The notes under the pieces were generated by a model. That model had not been told where the DNA came from, did no database searches, and saw only the letters and a list, made by a program, of their open reading frames with translations. From positions 7,340,855 to 7,404,854 of the forward strand of contig JACMZG010000032.1 of the NCBI GenBank assembly GCA_018340805.1: a stretch of DNA of 64,000 nt, in the 5' to 3' direction. A program made the position numbers and the translations under genes. Positions 10,095 through 19,228 of the stretch are shown one piece after another; position 1 is the stretch's first letter; each line of letters begins with the position of its first letter. The stretch comes from Microvelia longipes. Taxonomy: Eukaryota; Arthropoda; Insecta; Hemiptera; Veliidae.

Positions 10095-10292
10095 TTGGAT
10101 TCTTTAGAATTGAAAAGAGAACTATGTTGGGGCAATGCTTTAAAACATCCGTAGCTAAGTGGATATCACCCTCTAATCTAGTATCACCAATAGCAAGGAG
10201 GTGATCACCGACAGATAACCTACCAGATCTGTGGGCTACTGACCCCCATCTTACTCTGCTGATCACTATGCTGCTCCCGTAGTCAGAACTAC
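10095..10292 (-). CDS. Grip: GRIP-like gene exon, C-terminal two thirds of PDZ5-like domain
   Basis: A 198-base exon (ATTTACAG to CCAA|GTAAGT), phase 1 in and out. Translation begins GSSDYGSSIVISRVRWGSVA and continues HRSGRLSVGDHLLAIGDTRL, then a helix (LATDVLKHC) and a final strand (IVLFSILKNP). In PDZ terms this supplies strands beta-C to beta-F and helix alpha-B. The pattern IVISxVxxGSVAHRxGxLxxGDxLLAI matches vertebrate GRIP PDZ5 (ISDIKKGSVAHRTGTL..GDKLLAID). The carboxylate-binding loop is supplied by the preceding exon (SSGFGITING). Confidence 0.75.
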
Positions 10293-10501
10293 CTGTAAAT
10301 AAATATTCATTAACAATTAACGAAAAATATGTTAAACAACCTTTGGAGAAATAGATGCTGGAAGGATTATAACCTTTTTAAAGCTCTTAATCTTGTGTAC
10401 CAGTACAAGAAGATGCTTTTAGATGATGCAGTCAAGGTTCACTGCAAGTTCTTATAATTTTTTTAAATTTCTTCCTCGTATTTTAATGTTCTTGATCTTA
10501 C

Positions 10502-10696
10502 CATTAATGGTGATTCCAAATCCGGAGGAAGGTGATCTAGCCAGCTGTACTCTAATGGTCGTACCAGGTTGAACCTGTGGATGAACTTCTACATCGAATT
10601 CCACCTCCAATGTCACAGAAGGAGCCGGTTCTAGTTCTAAACCAGGACGGCATCCATTGACGCCTGTTATTCTATCGCCTATTTGAAGAACCACTC
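10502..10696 (-). CDS. Grip: GRIP-like gene exon, end of PDZ4 and start of PDZ5
   Basis: A 195-base exon, acceptor TTTCCAG, donor AATG|GTAAGA, phase 1 in and out. It encodes GVVLQIGDRITGVNG (PDZ4 beta-D/E region), then only about 15 residues before VTLEVEFDVEV, then the first strands and carboxylate-binding loop of the next PDZ (IRVQLARSPSSGFGITING). VEFDV between two PDZ domains is characteristic of the GRIP PDZ4-PDZ5 junction. Two oddities: the alpha-B helix of PDZ4 appears about 10 residues short, and the entry phase (1) does not agree with the phase-2 donor of the preceding exon at 12655. Confidence 0.7.
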
Positions 10697-10989
10697 CTGG
10701 AAAGGTTGAATAGAGTTGCGGATTTACTTAGATGGTTATATTGACAGCTGCTTAAGAGACTTAGCAGCTACTAGGTGCTTGAAAAGTTTAAAAGAGTGTG
10801 AATAACAGAAAGAGGTATTAGCAAAACATATTATTTTCAGATTTTAGGCTCTTCTTTAGATGATTACTCCTCCTAGAGGAGTGGTATATAGCATTTTTCA
10901 TTGAAGTATCCTCTTTCTCTTTGCTCGATGAATCGAGCAACTACAGAACATTTGGTATATTGAAAGTCTTTTAAGGTCGAATGTCATAC

Positions 10990-11126
10990 ACAACGAGAGA
11001 GAGGCATGATGATGCCTCTGATGAAGAGAGGCATGATGATGCCTCTGATGAAGAGAGGCATGATGATGCATCTGATGAAGAGAGGCATGATGATGCCTGT
11101 GATGAAGAGAGGCATGATGATGTTGT
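10990..11126. repeat. 27-bp hairpin minisatellite (5 copies)
   Basis: Five copies of AGAGAGGCATGATGATGCCT extended by CTGATGA. Each carries GAGGCAT and ATGCCTC separated by GATG, a perfect 7-bp stem. It lies in the intron between the two PDZ4 exons. Confidence 0.9.
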
Positions 11127-11138
11127 GTAGGGCATTGA

Positions 11139-11175
11139 TGACATAATATTTACTGAATCAGTGAACATTATGTCA
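11139..11175. repeat. 37-bp near-perfect palindrome
   Basis: TGACATAAT and ATTATGTCA form the outer arms, and TTTACTGA pairs with TCAGTGAA inside. It adjoins the 27-bp hairpin minisatellite. Confidence 0.75.
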
Positions 11176-11238
11176 GTAGCTATTACGGTAGTGTGATTTT
11201 CCCTTTAAAATAGGCAGCAGTAAGAGTAGTGCACAGAG

Positions 11239-11569
11239 TAATACCAACGCCTACTACATCTACAGGCCTATACATCTCACAACAACAATGGCGGCGGAAG
11301 TAGACGGTTTTACCTCTAACGCGTCTTTTTTCTCTACCTTGCATGACATTTTTTTAATTTGTGGCCGAAATCGGGGGGCCAAATTAATTAATTAAAATTA
11401 TATAATAAATATATATAATAAATTATATATTATTATATTTATATATTAATATTATTTATATTTATTTATTATATAAATTATAATAAATAAATTAATTAGT
11501 TTTTGTTTCTCCTACACCCTTATATTATATATATATATATATATAATATATATATATATAATATATATA

Positions 11570-11624
<55 letters not shown>

Positions 11625-11649
11625 ATATGTAATATATATAATATATATA

Positions 11650-11688
<39 letters not shown>

Positions 11689-12532
11689 TGTATATAAAAC
11701 ATTACAATACAACATAATATATTCAATATTTATTGGTTTTTTTTGGGTGAGATGAAGAACAGCTAGGAAATTACTTGGCCGAACCCAAAAAATGTTAAGA
11801 AAATCGTATTAGAGAAATAAATACAAAAATGGTGGTTCCCGTCGGGTACATTAGTCGAAAAAAAAATGATGGCATATCCTTGTAGATCTCTTCAAAGTAG
11901 GGTATGGTGCCCATTGAACGAATTCGCTATCTCGTACCGTTTTCCCGCAATTTAATTTAAAAGTTTGTAAACATTATCTGTCAACTTTGGTTCGAAATAA
12001 ATGGTCACCTGAAAATATTTTGTGAAAACATGCATTTAGGAAAGTTAATATACTTATTTCTAACAAAATAAACCCTGTCTGAACTTTCTATGATTAGTTT
12101 TAACCGAGTTAGCTCAATTGTCTCAAAGGTTAATTTTTATCTTCAGACGCAATTTTGACCCATTGACTCAGCGGGGACGGTAACTTTTTTTCGTTCAATA
12201 TTCCTTATTTTTGACCGTTTTAGGTTACCCGTATTCAAAATATTAAAATGACGAATTTCGTAATTTAAAACTGTAACACTATAATATATTGGCCTGGAAA
12301 ATGGCGAAACCGGGACATTTGGTCAAATCAAGTACATAGCCAGATAGCCCTATACGTTACCTTTACGATCATCTTGGTCATATTAATTTGGCCCCCCGAT
12401 TTCGGCCACAAATTAACAAAATGTCATGCAAGGTAGAGAAAAAAGACGCGTTAGAGGTAAAACCGGAAACTTCCGCCGCCATTGTTGTTGTGAGATGTAT
12501 AGGCCTGTAGATGTAGTAGGCCTTGGTAATAC
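11239..12532. mobile_element. DNA transposon with ~150-bp terminal inverted repeats
   Basis: The left arm (about 11239-11392) and right arm (about 12386-12532) are reverse complements over nearly their whole length. Shared blocks include GCCTACTACATCTACAGGCC, CAATGGCGGCGGAAGT, the AAAGACGCGTTAGAGGTAAA block, and TGTGGCCGAAATCGGGGGGC at the inner ends. The interior has no transposase: 11398-11700 is (TA)n-rich and the rest is anonymous. It is therefore non-autonomous, with unusually long arms. No convincing target-site duplication is seen. It lies in the intron between the two PDZ4 exons, and its right end is 122 bp from exon 12655-12799. Confidence 0.88.
11398..11700. repeat. (TA)n-rich tract inside the long-TIR transposon
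   Basis: TA dinucleotides interrupted by AATA/TATTA units. Short open frames across it are artefacts of the repeat. Confidence 0.95.
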
Positions 12533-12654
12533 GCATGGCAAATTAATTATAATAATCTTTTTGCGCACGATTTTTACATTTTTTATCCTGATCTTCGCAA
12601 TTAAAGTGTAGATTTTTATCGCTAAATTAAACATAAACCAATAAAAAAACTTAC

Positions 12655-12799
12655 CTATCAGCTATACCATTTGTTTCTAAATCGGAGATAACGGCAGCCA
12701 TTTTAGACGGCACCCATCTAAATTTGAGACCAAATCCTTGAGATGAAGGTGAATGTAGAGTTACAACTCCTCTTTCAACTATAAGTTCATGACATCTAT
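12655..12799 (-). CDS. Grip: GRIP-like gene exon, N-terminal half of PDZ4
   Basis: A 145-base exon, acceptor CATTACAG, donor GATAG|GTAAGT, phase 1 in and phase 2 out. It encodes RCHELIVERGVVTLHSPSSQ, then GFGLKFRW (the carboxylate-binding GxGF-type loop, here GFGL), then beta-C and the alpha-A region ending LETNGIADR. It corresponds to vertebrate GRIP PDZ4 (GFGLQLQGG...PDSPAERCG). The next exon enters in phase 1, one base out of register, so direct joining would shift the frame within PDZ4. Confidence 0.7.
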
Positions 12800-13226
12800 C
12801 TGTAATGGACCAAACAAGATATCATGCGCATCAAACAAAACATTGCTATTATTCACACTCTGATGAAACTTGTATTATTAGATCCATTCAGAACTATAGC
12901 ACTAATTTGAAATTATAATGTTCGGCATAAAAGGTTAGAACATTTGTTCCTTAAACTTACAACCGAAATAAATTGATTTAATACAATAAGAACGCGTATT
13001 AAGCAATGGCAAAAATTATCCTTGGCCAATTATCTAAAAAAGACTAATTTTGATTCCCCTTTTGTCGCCAAATTGTATATTTATTAATATACTTCCAAGG
13101 AAAAAGTCAAGAGCGTCGTAGAGTTATTGCCGTCCCGGGCGCAAATACTTTTTATCCAAATGTTCCCTTTATTTAGAAACAATTGCTATTTGGCAATATT
13201 TAGGAAAACCAGTTGCTAGACGTTGG
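12800..13226. other. Intron sequence, nothing recognised
   Basis: AT-rich intronic DNA of the GRIP-like gene between the PDZ4 exon and the 47-bp minisatellite. No repeat arms or coding features are seen. Confidence 0.4.
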
Positions 13227-13858
13227 ACACGGCCTCGGCTCTAGGGGTCTGTTAGTGGCCCCCGTGCATCCCTACACGGCCTCGCCTCTAGGGGTGTTAG
13301 TGGCCCCCGTGCATCCCTACACAGCTGGCTCTAGGGCCTGTTAGTGGCCCCTGCATCCCTACACAGCCTCGCTCTAGGGCCTGTTAGTGCCCCGTGCATC
13401 CCTACACAGCCTCGGCTCTAGGGGCCTGTTAGTGGCCCCCGTGCATCCCTACACAGCCTCGGCTCTAGGGGCCTGTTAGTGGCCCCCGTGCATCCCTACA
13501 CAGCCTCGGCTCTAGGGCCTGTTAGTGGCCCCCGTGCATCCCTAGCCTCGCTCTAGGGGCTGTTAGTGCTGCATCCCTAACAGCCTCGGCTCTAGGAGCC
13601 TGTTAGTGGCCCCCGTGCATCCCTACACAGCCTCGGCTCTAGGGCCTGTTAGTGGCCCCGTGCATCCCTACACAGCCTCGGCTCTAGGGGCCTGTTAGTG
13701 GCCCCCGTGGCATCCCTACACAGCCTCGGCTCTAGGGCCTGTTAGTGGCCCCCGTGCATCCCTACACAGCCTCGGCTCTAGGGGCCTGTTAGTGGCCCCC
13801 GTGCATCCCTACACAGCCTCGGCTCTAGGGGCCTGTTAGTGGCCCCCGTGCATCCCTA
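13227..13858. repeat. 47-bp GC-rich hairpin minisatellite (~13 copies)
   Basis: The unit contains GGCTCTAGGGGCCTGTTAGT then GGCCCCCGTGCATCCCTACA and CAGCCTC. GGGGCC and GGCCCC flank TGTTAGT as a strong 6-bp GC hairpin. It is GC-rich in otherwise AT-rich DNA. Many copies lack one or a few bases in the G or C runs. Confidence 0.95.
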
Positions 13859-14232
13859 TGGACATGATTGTTGTCTTATATCAGGTTGTCATATTACTAG
13901 TTTATATAAGTGGCATACAGCCCCGATATGACCGAATTTTCAAATGTATCAGTCAAAAAACGTGATTTGTTTACATTTGTTATATATGTCAATCAATAAA
14001 ACCAGAACTAATGTTAATAAAAAATATAATTTCTTATTTGTTGGTTAACTATACATAGTAATACACATATCAAATTTTTAGTCCGATCTGAACACTTCTG
14101 ATTTTGACGTCAAACATATCTCATGAACAATAGGTTTGTGGACATTAACAAGGTTGATTAAGGTTACTAAGTTTCATTTCGTTCCGCGGGCTCGTTCAAA
14201 AATTGTGTCCCATAGGAACGTCTAAGAACAAA
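13859..14232. repeat. Interspersed block H, copy 1
   Basis: The segment beginning ACATGATTGTTGTC and ending near AACAAAAATCTTTTACACAC is homologous to 45.16-45.58 kb. Shared landmarks are TATGTCAATCAATAAAAC, GACATTAACAAGGTTG, ACTAAGTTTCATTTCG and CCCATAGGAACGTC (with GAAACGTC in copy 2). It directly follows the 47-bp minisatellite and directly precedes CA/TA microsatellite DNA, the same order as at 45 kb. Confidence 0.8.
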
Positions 14233-14473
<241 letters not shown>

Positions 14474-14959
14474 CCCCTTCTTGCAAAAACACTGTGTGCA
14501 AAGCGGAGGACGGAGGATAAAGGACACAGTTATGCTAGTAGAGATTTTACCAGAAAATGACAACGGTTATGACACTGGAGGTTATCTGAACCTCCTTTCA
14601 ATCCCCTTAAATTTATTTCACACAAATTAATCTAATGGCTAACAGATTTCAAAACGTTCTAGGGCATTTTTTCAAAACGATCTCTTCTTGGAAGAAGGAA
14701 TAATGGAAGATCATAGCGAAAAAATCAAACATAATTATCATAGTATGCAATTAGCAATAAATGAAATAAACTCGCTGTATAAGACCTTCCTTATAAGCAT
14801 AATTGTCTATTGAAAATTTGTTTAAAAAATAGAAATTATAACAACTTGCTTCATAAATAATTGTGATTTAGAGTACACTCGACTATTTTTTTAATGGCCC
14901 CGTATTAGTTATAGAGGTCATATATTGATTAGGAGAATTTTCTAAGCAGTCATACTAAC

Positions 14960-15193
14960 CACTAGTCGATGGGAGAGAACCATGACACGAACTAGATATC
15001 TGATGGCATGAAGGTGATTGTGATCTACCAATAGGCGATGATGATCTCAACCCGGGTGAATTAGATCTACTGGCTGATCTAAACGGACTGGGTGATCTGA
15101 ATGGAGACGCGGATCTTCTGCTGCAACTGCTACCGCCTGGGTCATAGAGACATCTCTGTGATCCTGACCAGCTTGGTGATGGACACATCCTCT
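14960..15193 (-). CDS. Grip: GRIP-like gene exon, Ser/Arg/Pro linker
   Basis: A 234-base exon, acceptor GTGATGGCAG, donor GTG|GTTAGT (a weaker donor), phase 1 in and out. It encodes ERMCPSPSWSGSQRCLYDPG followed by RS/SP-rich repeats (SPFRSPSPFRSASRSNSPG) ending SLPSTS. It is disordered with many SP and RS sites. It occupies the position of the long linker between PDZ3 and PDZ4 in vertebrate GRIP, which is also Ser/Pro/Arg-rich. Confidence 0.65.
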
Positions 15194-15358
15194 CTGCCAT
15201 CACAATAAAATATTACACGGCAACCATCTTGAAAAGTTTCGTTAACAACTTTGATGTATTTTTATTTTGAGATTTAGAGTCTTTAATACAAACATAAAAA
15301 TAAATCGGTCCACTTTTTAAAGTTAAATATCTCTAAAAAACAAATTATTAAATTATAT

Positions 15359-15512
15359 TTATGTATGTACCTGTGATGGCAATGTATGTACCTGTGGGGC
15401 CAATGTATGTAACTGTAATGGCCAATGTATGTACCTGTGATGGCCAATGTATTACCTGTGTGGCCAATGTATGTACCTGTGCCAATGTATGTTCCTGTGA
15501 TGGCCAATGTAT
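15359..15512. repeat. 22-bp minisatellite (7 copies)
   Basis: Copies of CCAATGTATGTACCTGTGAT plus GG with small deletions. It lies in a GRIP intron. No hairpin is visible in the unit. Confidence 0.9.
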
Positions 15513-15799
15513 TTGTTGAGGATTATTTAAACAGAAAACTTCATAATAACACTAAAATCATTTTAAAATAGGACCCATTTTGAAATGTCTTGAGGGATTT
15601 GCATAAACATTACAAATTATTCGTAGAGAAAATTTGATGTTCAATTTCAAGTTGATAGAATTGAATTCTTTAATCTATTTGGAAATCGATGCACTTGTAT
15701 TTTTACATTTAGACACTGTTTTGAATTTTGAAATTCTCAGGTATTGATGGGCACAAATGAAACAATATTAGCGTACATTTTTTATAAGACAATGCTACA

Positions 15800-15957
15800 A
15801 AAGCAATTGGAAGGCTCCAACCTTCCAAGCTTTTGGAAGACTCCAACCTTCCAAGCAATTGGAAGATTCCAACCTTCCAAGCAATTGGAAGGCTTCAACC
15901 TTCCAAGCAATTGGAAGACTCTAACCTTCTAAGCAATTGGAAGACTCCAACCTTCAA
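15800..15957. repeat. 26-bp hairpin minisatellite (~6 copies)
   Basis: The unit CCTTCCAAGCAATTGGAAGA plus CTCCAA contains CTTCCAA and TTGGAAG around GCAA, a 7-bp stem. Confidence 0.9.
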
Positions 15958-16211
15958 AAACTGCTATAAATTTTTAATCTGCCATAATAAGCATTTAATT
16001 ATTTTGACATAGATTTTTAGTATCTTATTAATATCGATGCCCATGTCTATGAAAGAAGATATCCTAATTCTGTTCCCTATGTGTTGGGACTAATGTCCTG
16101 GCGAAATGCCTGTAGTTTCGCCATACTATATTATATATCAAGTCTTACTAAGCTACCACTGTATCTTTAGACATGGTCTAGCATAGAACAAACAGATCTC
16201 TAAAGTCTTAC

Positions 16212-16366
16212 CTCTGGATATGGTTGGAACTGGTTGGATTTCAATTTGTAAAAGCTGTCCAGTGAAATTGTCCAACATCTTCGTAACTTCATCAGCAGTG
16301 TAACAGGATGTTATTCTGACGTCGTTAATTCCTAGGATCTGATCACCAGGTAACAAAGCACCGCAT
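16212..16366 (-). CDS. Grip: GRIP-like gene exon, second half of PDZ3
   Basis: A 155-base exon, acceptor GTTTGTTGCAG, donor AGAG|GTAAGA, phase 2 in and phase 1 out. The translation RCGALLPGDQILGINDVRIT and the following helix (YTADEVTKMLDNF) and strand (LLQIEIQPVP) complete a PDZ domain. The pattern (D/E)R-x-GAL-xx-GD-x-ILxI(D/N) followed by LEI-P-P matches vertebrate GRIP PDZ3 (SGALHPGDHILSIDG...VRLEILP). Joined to the exon at 21674 it forms one continuous PDZ. Confidence 0.8.
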
Positions 16367-16906
16367 CTGCAACAAACAGATGTCATCGCCATTAGAAACT
16401 TGATTTCTCTCTCAGATCCCTTCAGATAATCCTTGTCGTTAGCGGATATATTTCAGGCAATAACCCTGACAAGTATAGAAGAAGTCCTATAACTGCACAA
16501 ACATAATAAGACCTCTAACTTCAACAGGGTGGACTGAAAAGACGCAGCATTAAAAATGTTACATAAGCCTACAAAAGACAAAGTTTATCTTTACTAAAAC
16601 GGCGTGCAGTTCGAATAAAACAGAATGAGGTAGAAATAGATAACAGTAAAGTGAATAAAGAAAAAAAACAATAAAGAGAATAATGAGGTAATTAATTGTT
16701 CTTAGGATGAGTGTGTTGCTCAATCTAACTGACTTATTTACTGACATGTTTATAAATTACTAAATAATCCATGATATGAAATATCCACCGAGTGAAGATT
16801 AATTAAAATAAAAATTGTTTGAGTTAAGTTGAAGCGCCAAAAACGTTTGATTTATTTATTTAACATAATATATACTAAATTTATTCAATTAAATGAATTT
16901 GATTCA
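16367..16906. other. Intron sequence, nothing recognised
   Basis: AT-rich DNA between the PDZ3 exon and the Gypsy element. No features are supported. The last five bases (ATTCA, 16902-16906) are the target-site duplication. Confidence 0.5.
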
Positions 16907-17041
16907 TGTTATGTACTACGCTAGTTAATACTAAGTATTACAAAAAGTTAGAATCATTATTGTGATATAATTGAATGAATTTCAAAACATCATATGACAA
17001 ATTATGTCAAAACTCAAATATAAACAAATAAATATATATCA
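16907..17041 (-). repeat. Gypsy 3' LTR (135 bp)
   Basis: In element orientation it begins TGATATATATTTATTTG and ends TAGTACATAACA. Its first three bases supply the TGA stop of the integrase frame. It is identical to the copy at 21140. Confidence 0.95.
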
Positions 17042-18235
17042 TCGCTCCCCTCTGAATCTGCTTGAGAGCATCTGATTTATATGTCGTCTGCATACCTCTC
17101 CGTCCTCTAACCTTATTAAAAAATGCAATTGTCCTAACTTCTTTATAACATTTCCAAAACTCCAGCGCACTCCTTTATCCCCTCTATACATTCTAACTTG
17201 AACTCTCTCTCCCTCCTTGAAATGTCTCTTTACTGGGAACGGTCCCTCTAGGCATCTTTTCTTAGGTTGGGCATTTGTTAACATTAAGTCTAACCTCGTT
17301 CGTATGTTTCTGTTAAACATTAAGTTGTATGCATTTTCCCCTGTTGAATTTGGCGCCTTCCTTAACTGCATCAAAAGTCGACATAATTTTAAATTGATAT
17401 CTCCCCCTTCTTCAGCCATGGCTTTCAGATTCTTTTTTATAGTTTGCACAAATCTTTCCGCTTGGCCATTCGTGGCTGGATGGTACGGTGCTGAAGTCTT
17501 ATGCAGGATCCCATTATTCTTAAGAAAATTTTGAAATTTGTAGGCAGTGAACTGTGGTCCGTTGTCTGATACTAAGGTTACTGGAATTCCAAAAGTTGTA
17601 AATAAAAATCTGAGTTTATTTGTACACCAGTCGGTGGTAGTAGTTTTTGTCGCAAATACTTCGACCCATTTTGTAAATGCATCCACTACAATAAAAAATT
17701 GATAACCAAGTAAAGGTCCTGCAAAGTCCACATGGATCCTCTGCCATGGTGCGTCTGGTCTCTCCCAAGTGTGTGTTATTTGGGGTGGCTCGTTTTGTTT
17801 TAGGCAGCACCTTTTGCAAGATTTCACCATCTCTTCTATATGTTTGTCCATATTATACCAATAATAACTTCGTCCAATCATTTTAGTCTTAACAATGCCC
17901 ATGTGCCCTGTATGTAGTTCCGCAAGTACTTCTTTCTGTAACGACGCAGGTATCACCACTCTGTTTTCCCTTAAAAAGACATCCCTCTTGTATTGAATAC
18001 TCAAATCATTAAGCCCTAGGGTCTTTAAGCTCTTCCCTTGCTGTAATTTCTCTACTATAGGTTTCAAAGTACAGTCCTTTTCTGTTTCATTAACAATCCT
18101 TTCCTTAGTTACTGGTAAAGTCTCAACTTGTTTCATGCAAAATATTGTAGGGTCATCCTTGTAATTTTCATTGCATTGTTCAGTAGGAAATCTTGATAAA
18201 AAATCTGCGTTGCCGTGTCTTTTTCCGTCTTCCTA
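17039..18235 (-). CDS. Gypsy integrase and end of RNase H region
   Basis: The frame is open from about 18235 (entered by a shift; the first internal Met is at 18136) to the TGA at 17041-17039. The zinc-binding region has H...H (LHTGHMG) and CKRCC. The catalytic core shows the first Asp in HVDFAGPLLG, the second in SDNGPQF, and the Glu in NGQAERFVQ about 35 residues on (DD35E). The enzyme would insert element cDNA into host DNA. The C-terminal end is basic (SRFRGER). This part is intact over 365 codons. The last codons overlap the polypurine tract, and the stop codon lies in the LTR. Confidence 0.9.
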
Positions 18236-18593
18236 AATTCAATTTATAGTCAAATCCCGATAAAAAGTTAGCGTAGTTGAAGAGTCTTGTTGCTGTCATA
18301 CTAGGTAGTGCTTTATTAGGATTAAATATGGAAACTAAAGGTTTGTGGTCCGTGACCAGGGTAAATTTTCTTCCGTAACAGTAATGAAAAAATTTCTTTA
18401 AACCCCAATAAATTCCAGTTGCCTCCTTGTCTATTTGGCTGTACATTTTTTCGGTTTTAGTTAAGGTCCTCGAGGCAAATGCAATCGGTCTTTCTGATCC
18501 GTCTTCAAGTCGGTGCGATAATACAGCTCCTAACCCTACCGGTGAGGCGTCAGTAGCTAATATTAGTGGCTTTTTATCGTCAAAATGAATCAA
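18180..18593 (-). CDS. Gypsy RNase H domain (frame-shifted at both ends)
   Basis: ILATDASPVGLGAVLSH carries the first catalytic Asp, followed by IAFASRTLTKTEKMYSQIDK (second acidic residue in the ...E-K...-Y...-E region) and VTDHKPLVSIF. This is the RNase H1-like domain that removes RNA from the RNA-DNA hybrid during reverse transcription. The frame runs into a basic nonsense tail at about 18235 where it should continue into the spacer before integrase. Upstream it is separated from the RT thumb by a frame change in an A-run near 18635. Confidence 0.9.
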   Translation of the reverse strand: MIHFDDKKPLILATDASPVGLGAVLSHRLEDGSERPIAFASRTLTKTEKMYSQIDKEATGIYWGLKKFFHYCYGRKFTLVTDHKPLVSIFNPNKALPSMTATRLFNYANFLSGFDYKLNLGRRKKTRQRRFFIKISY

Positions 18594-18619
18594 TGTTTTG
18601 TCACTAGCGATTTCCTGTT

Positions 18620-18844
18620 TTACTTTGTTAAAACTTTTTCACAATCTTCATTCCATTTGAATTTAGAGCTCTTTTTTAGTAAGTTGTTTAACGGGTTTAG
18701 TATGGTTGCCAAGTTCTGAATAAATCTGTTATAATAATTTACAAGACCTAGAAATGATTTTAGTTCAGAAACGTTTTCTGGCCTTTTCGCCTTCATTAAT
18801 GCCTGAACTTTTTCCTGGGGTAGTATGTAATCCGTTTTCGTCAA
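18620..18844 (-). CDS. Gypsy reverse transcriptase, thumb/connection part
   Basis: A short frame containing EKVQALMKAKRPENVSELKS and FLGLVNYYNRFI, the conserved motif after the RT palm in Ty3/Gypsy polymerases. It overlaps the end of the preceding frame, which changes register near 18810 beside a CCCC/GGGG run. It ends at an in-frame stop created by the shift near 18630. Confidence 0.85.
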   Translation of the reverse strand: MTKTDYILPQEKVQALMKAKRPENVSELKSFLGLVNYYNRFIQNLATILNPLNNLLKKSSKFKWNEDCEKVLTK

Positions 18845-19208
18845 TTATATGCCCCAAATATTTGATACTTTTCTTTAAAAATACACACTTGTCCTTGTTT
18901 AGTTTTAAATTATAATCTCTCAGTCTGTCTAGTACCATCTTCAATCGTTGCAATGTCTCTTCTATTGTTGCCCCCTGTATTATTATGTCATCAAAAAAAC
19001 TAGCCACTCCCTCCAATCCGTGTAGTAATCTATCCATAAATTTATTCCAAATGGCTGGGGCCACCTTTACTCCAAACATTAATCTGTTTACTTTGTATAA
19101 ACCTCGGTGAGTGCTTAGCGTTTGGACCAGTGAACTTTCGTCGTCCATTAGTAAGTGTAAATATGCGTTGCTTATGTCAAGTGTACAAAAAAATTTACCT
19201 CCGTTCAT
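18765..19208 (-). CDS. Gypsy reverse transcriptase, palm
   Basis: FFCTLDISNAYLHL contains the first catalytic Asp. APAIWNKFMD and SFFDDIIIQG follow, the latter the metal-binding xxDD motif (FFDD). KDKCVFLKKSIKYLGHIID is the usual block after the palm. The upstream fingers are in the preceding frame, joined by a one-base shift next to a run of five C/G at about 19230. The domain would synthesise element DNA. Confidence 0.9.
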   Translation of the reverse strand: MNGGKFFCTLDISNAYLHLLMDDESSLVQTLSTHRGLYKVNRLMFGVKVAPAIWNKFMDRLLHGLEGVASFFDDIIIQGATIEETLQRLKMVLDRLRDYNLKLNKDKCVFLKKSIKYLGHIIDENGLHTTPGKSSGINEGEKARKRF

Positions 19209-19228
19209 TTTTGTAAAAATTTCCTCTA

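Noticed and set aside
17217..17534. Plus-strand 105-codon frame inside the retroelement
   Set aside because: Antisense to the intact integrase frame, which carries the catalytic motifs.
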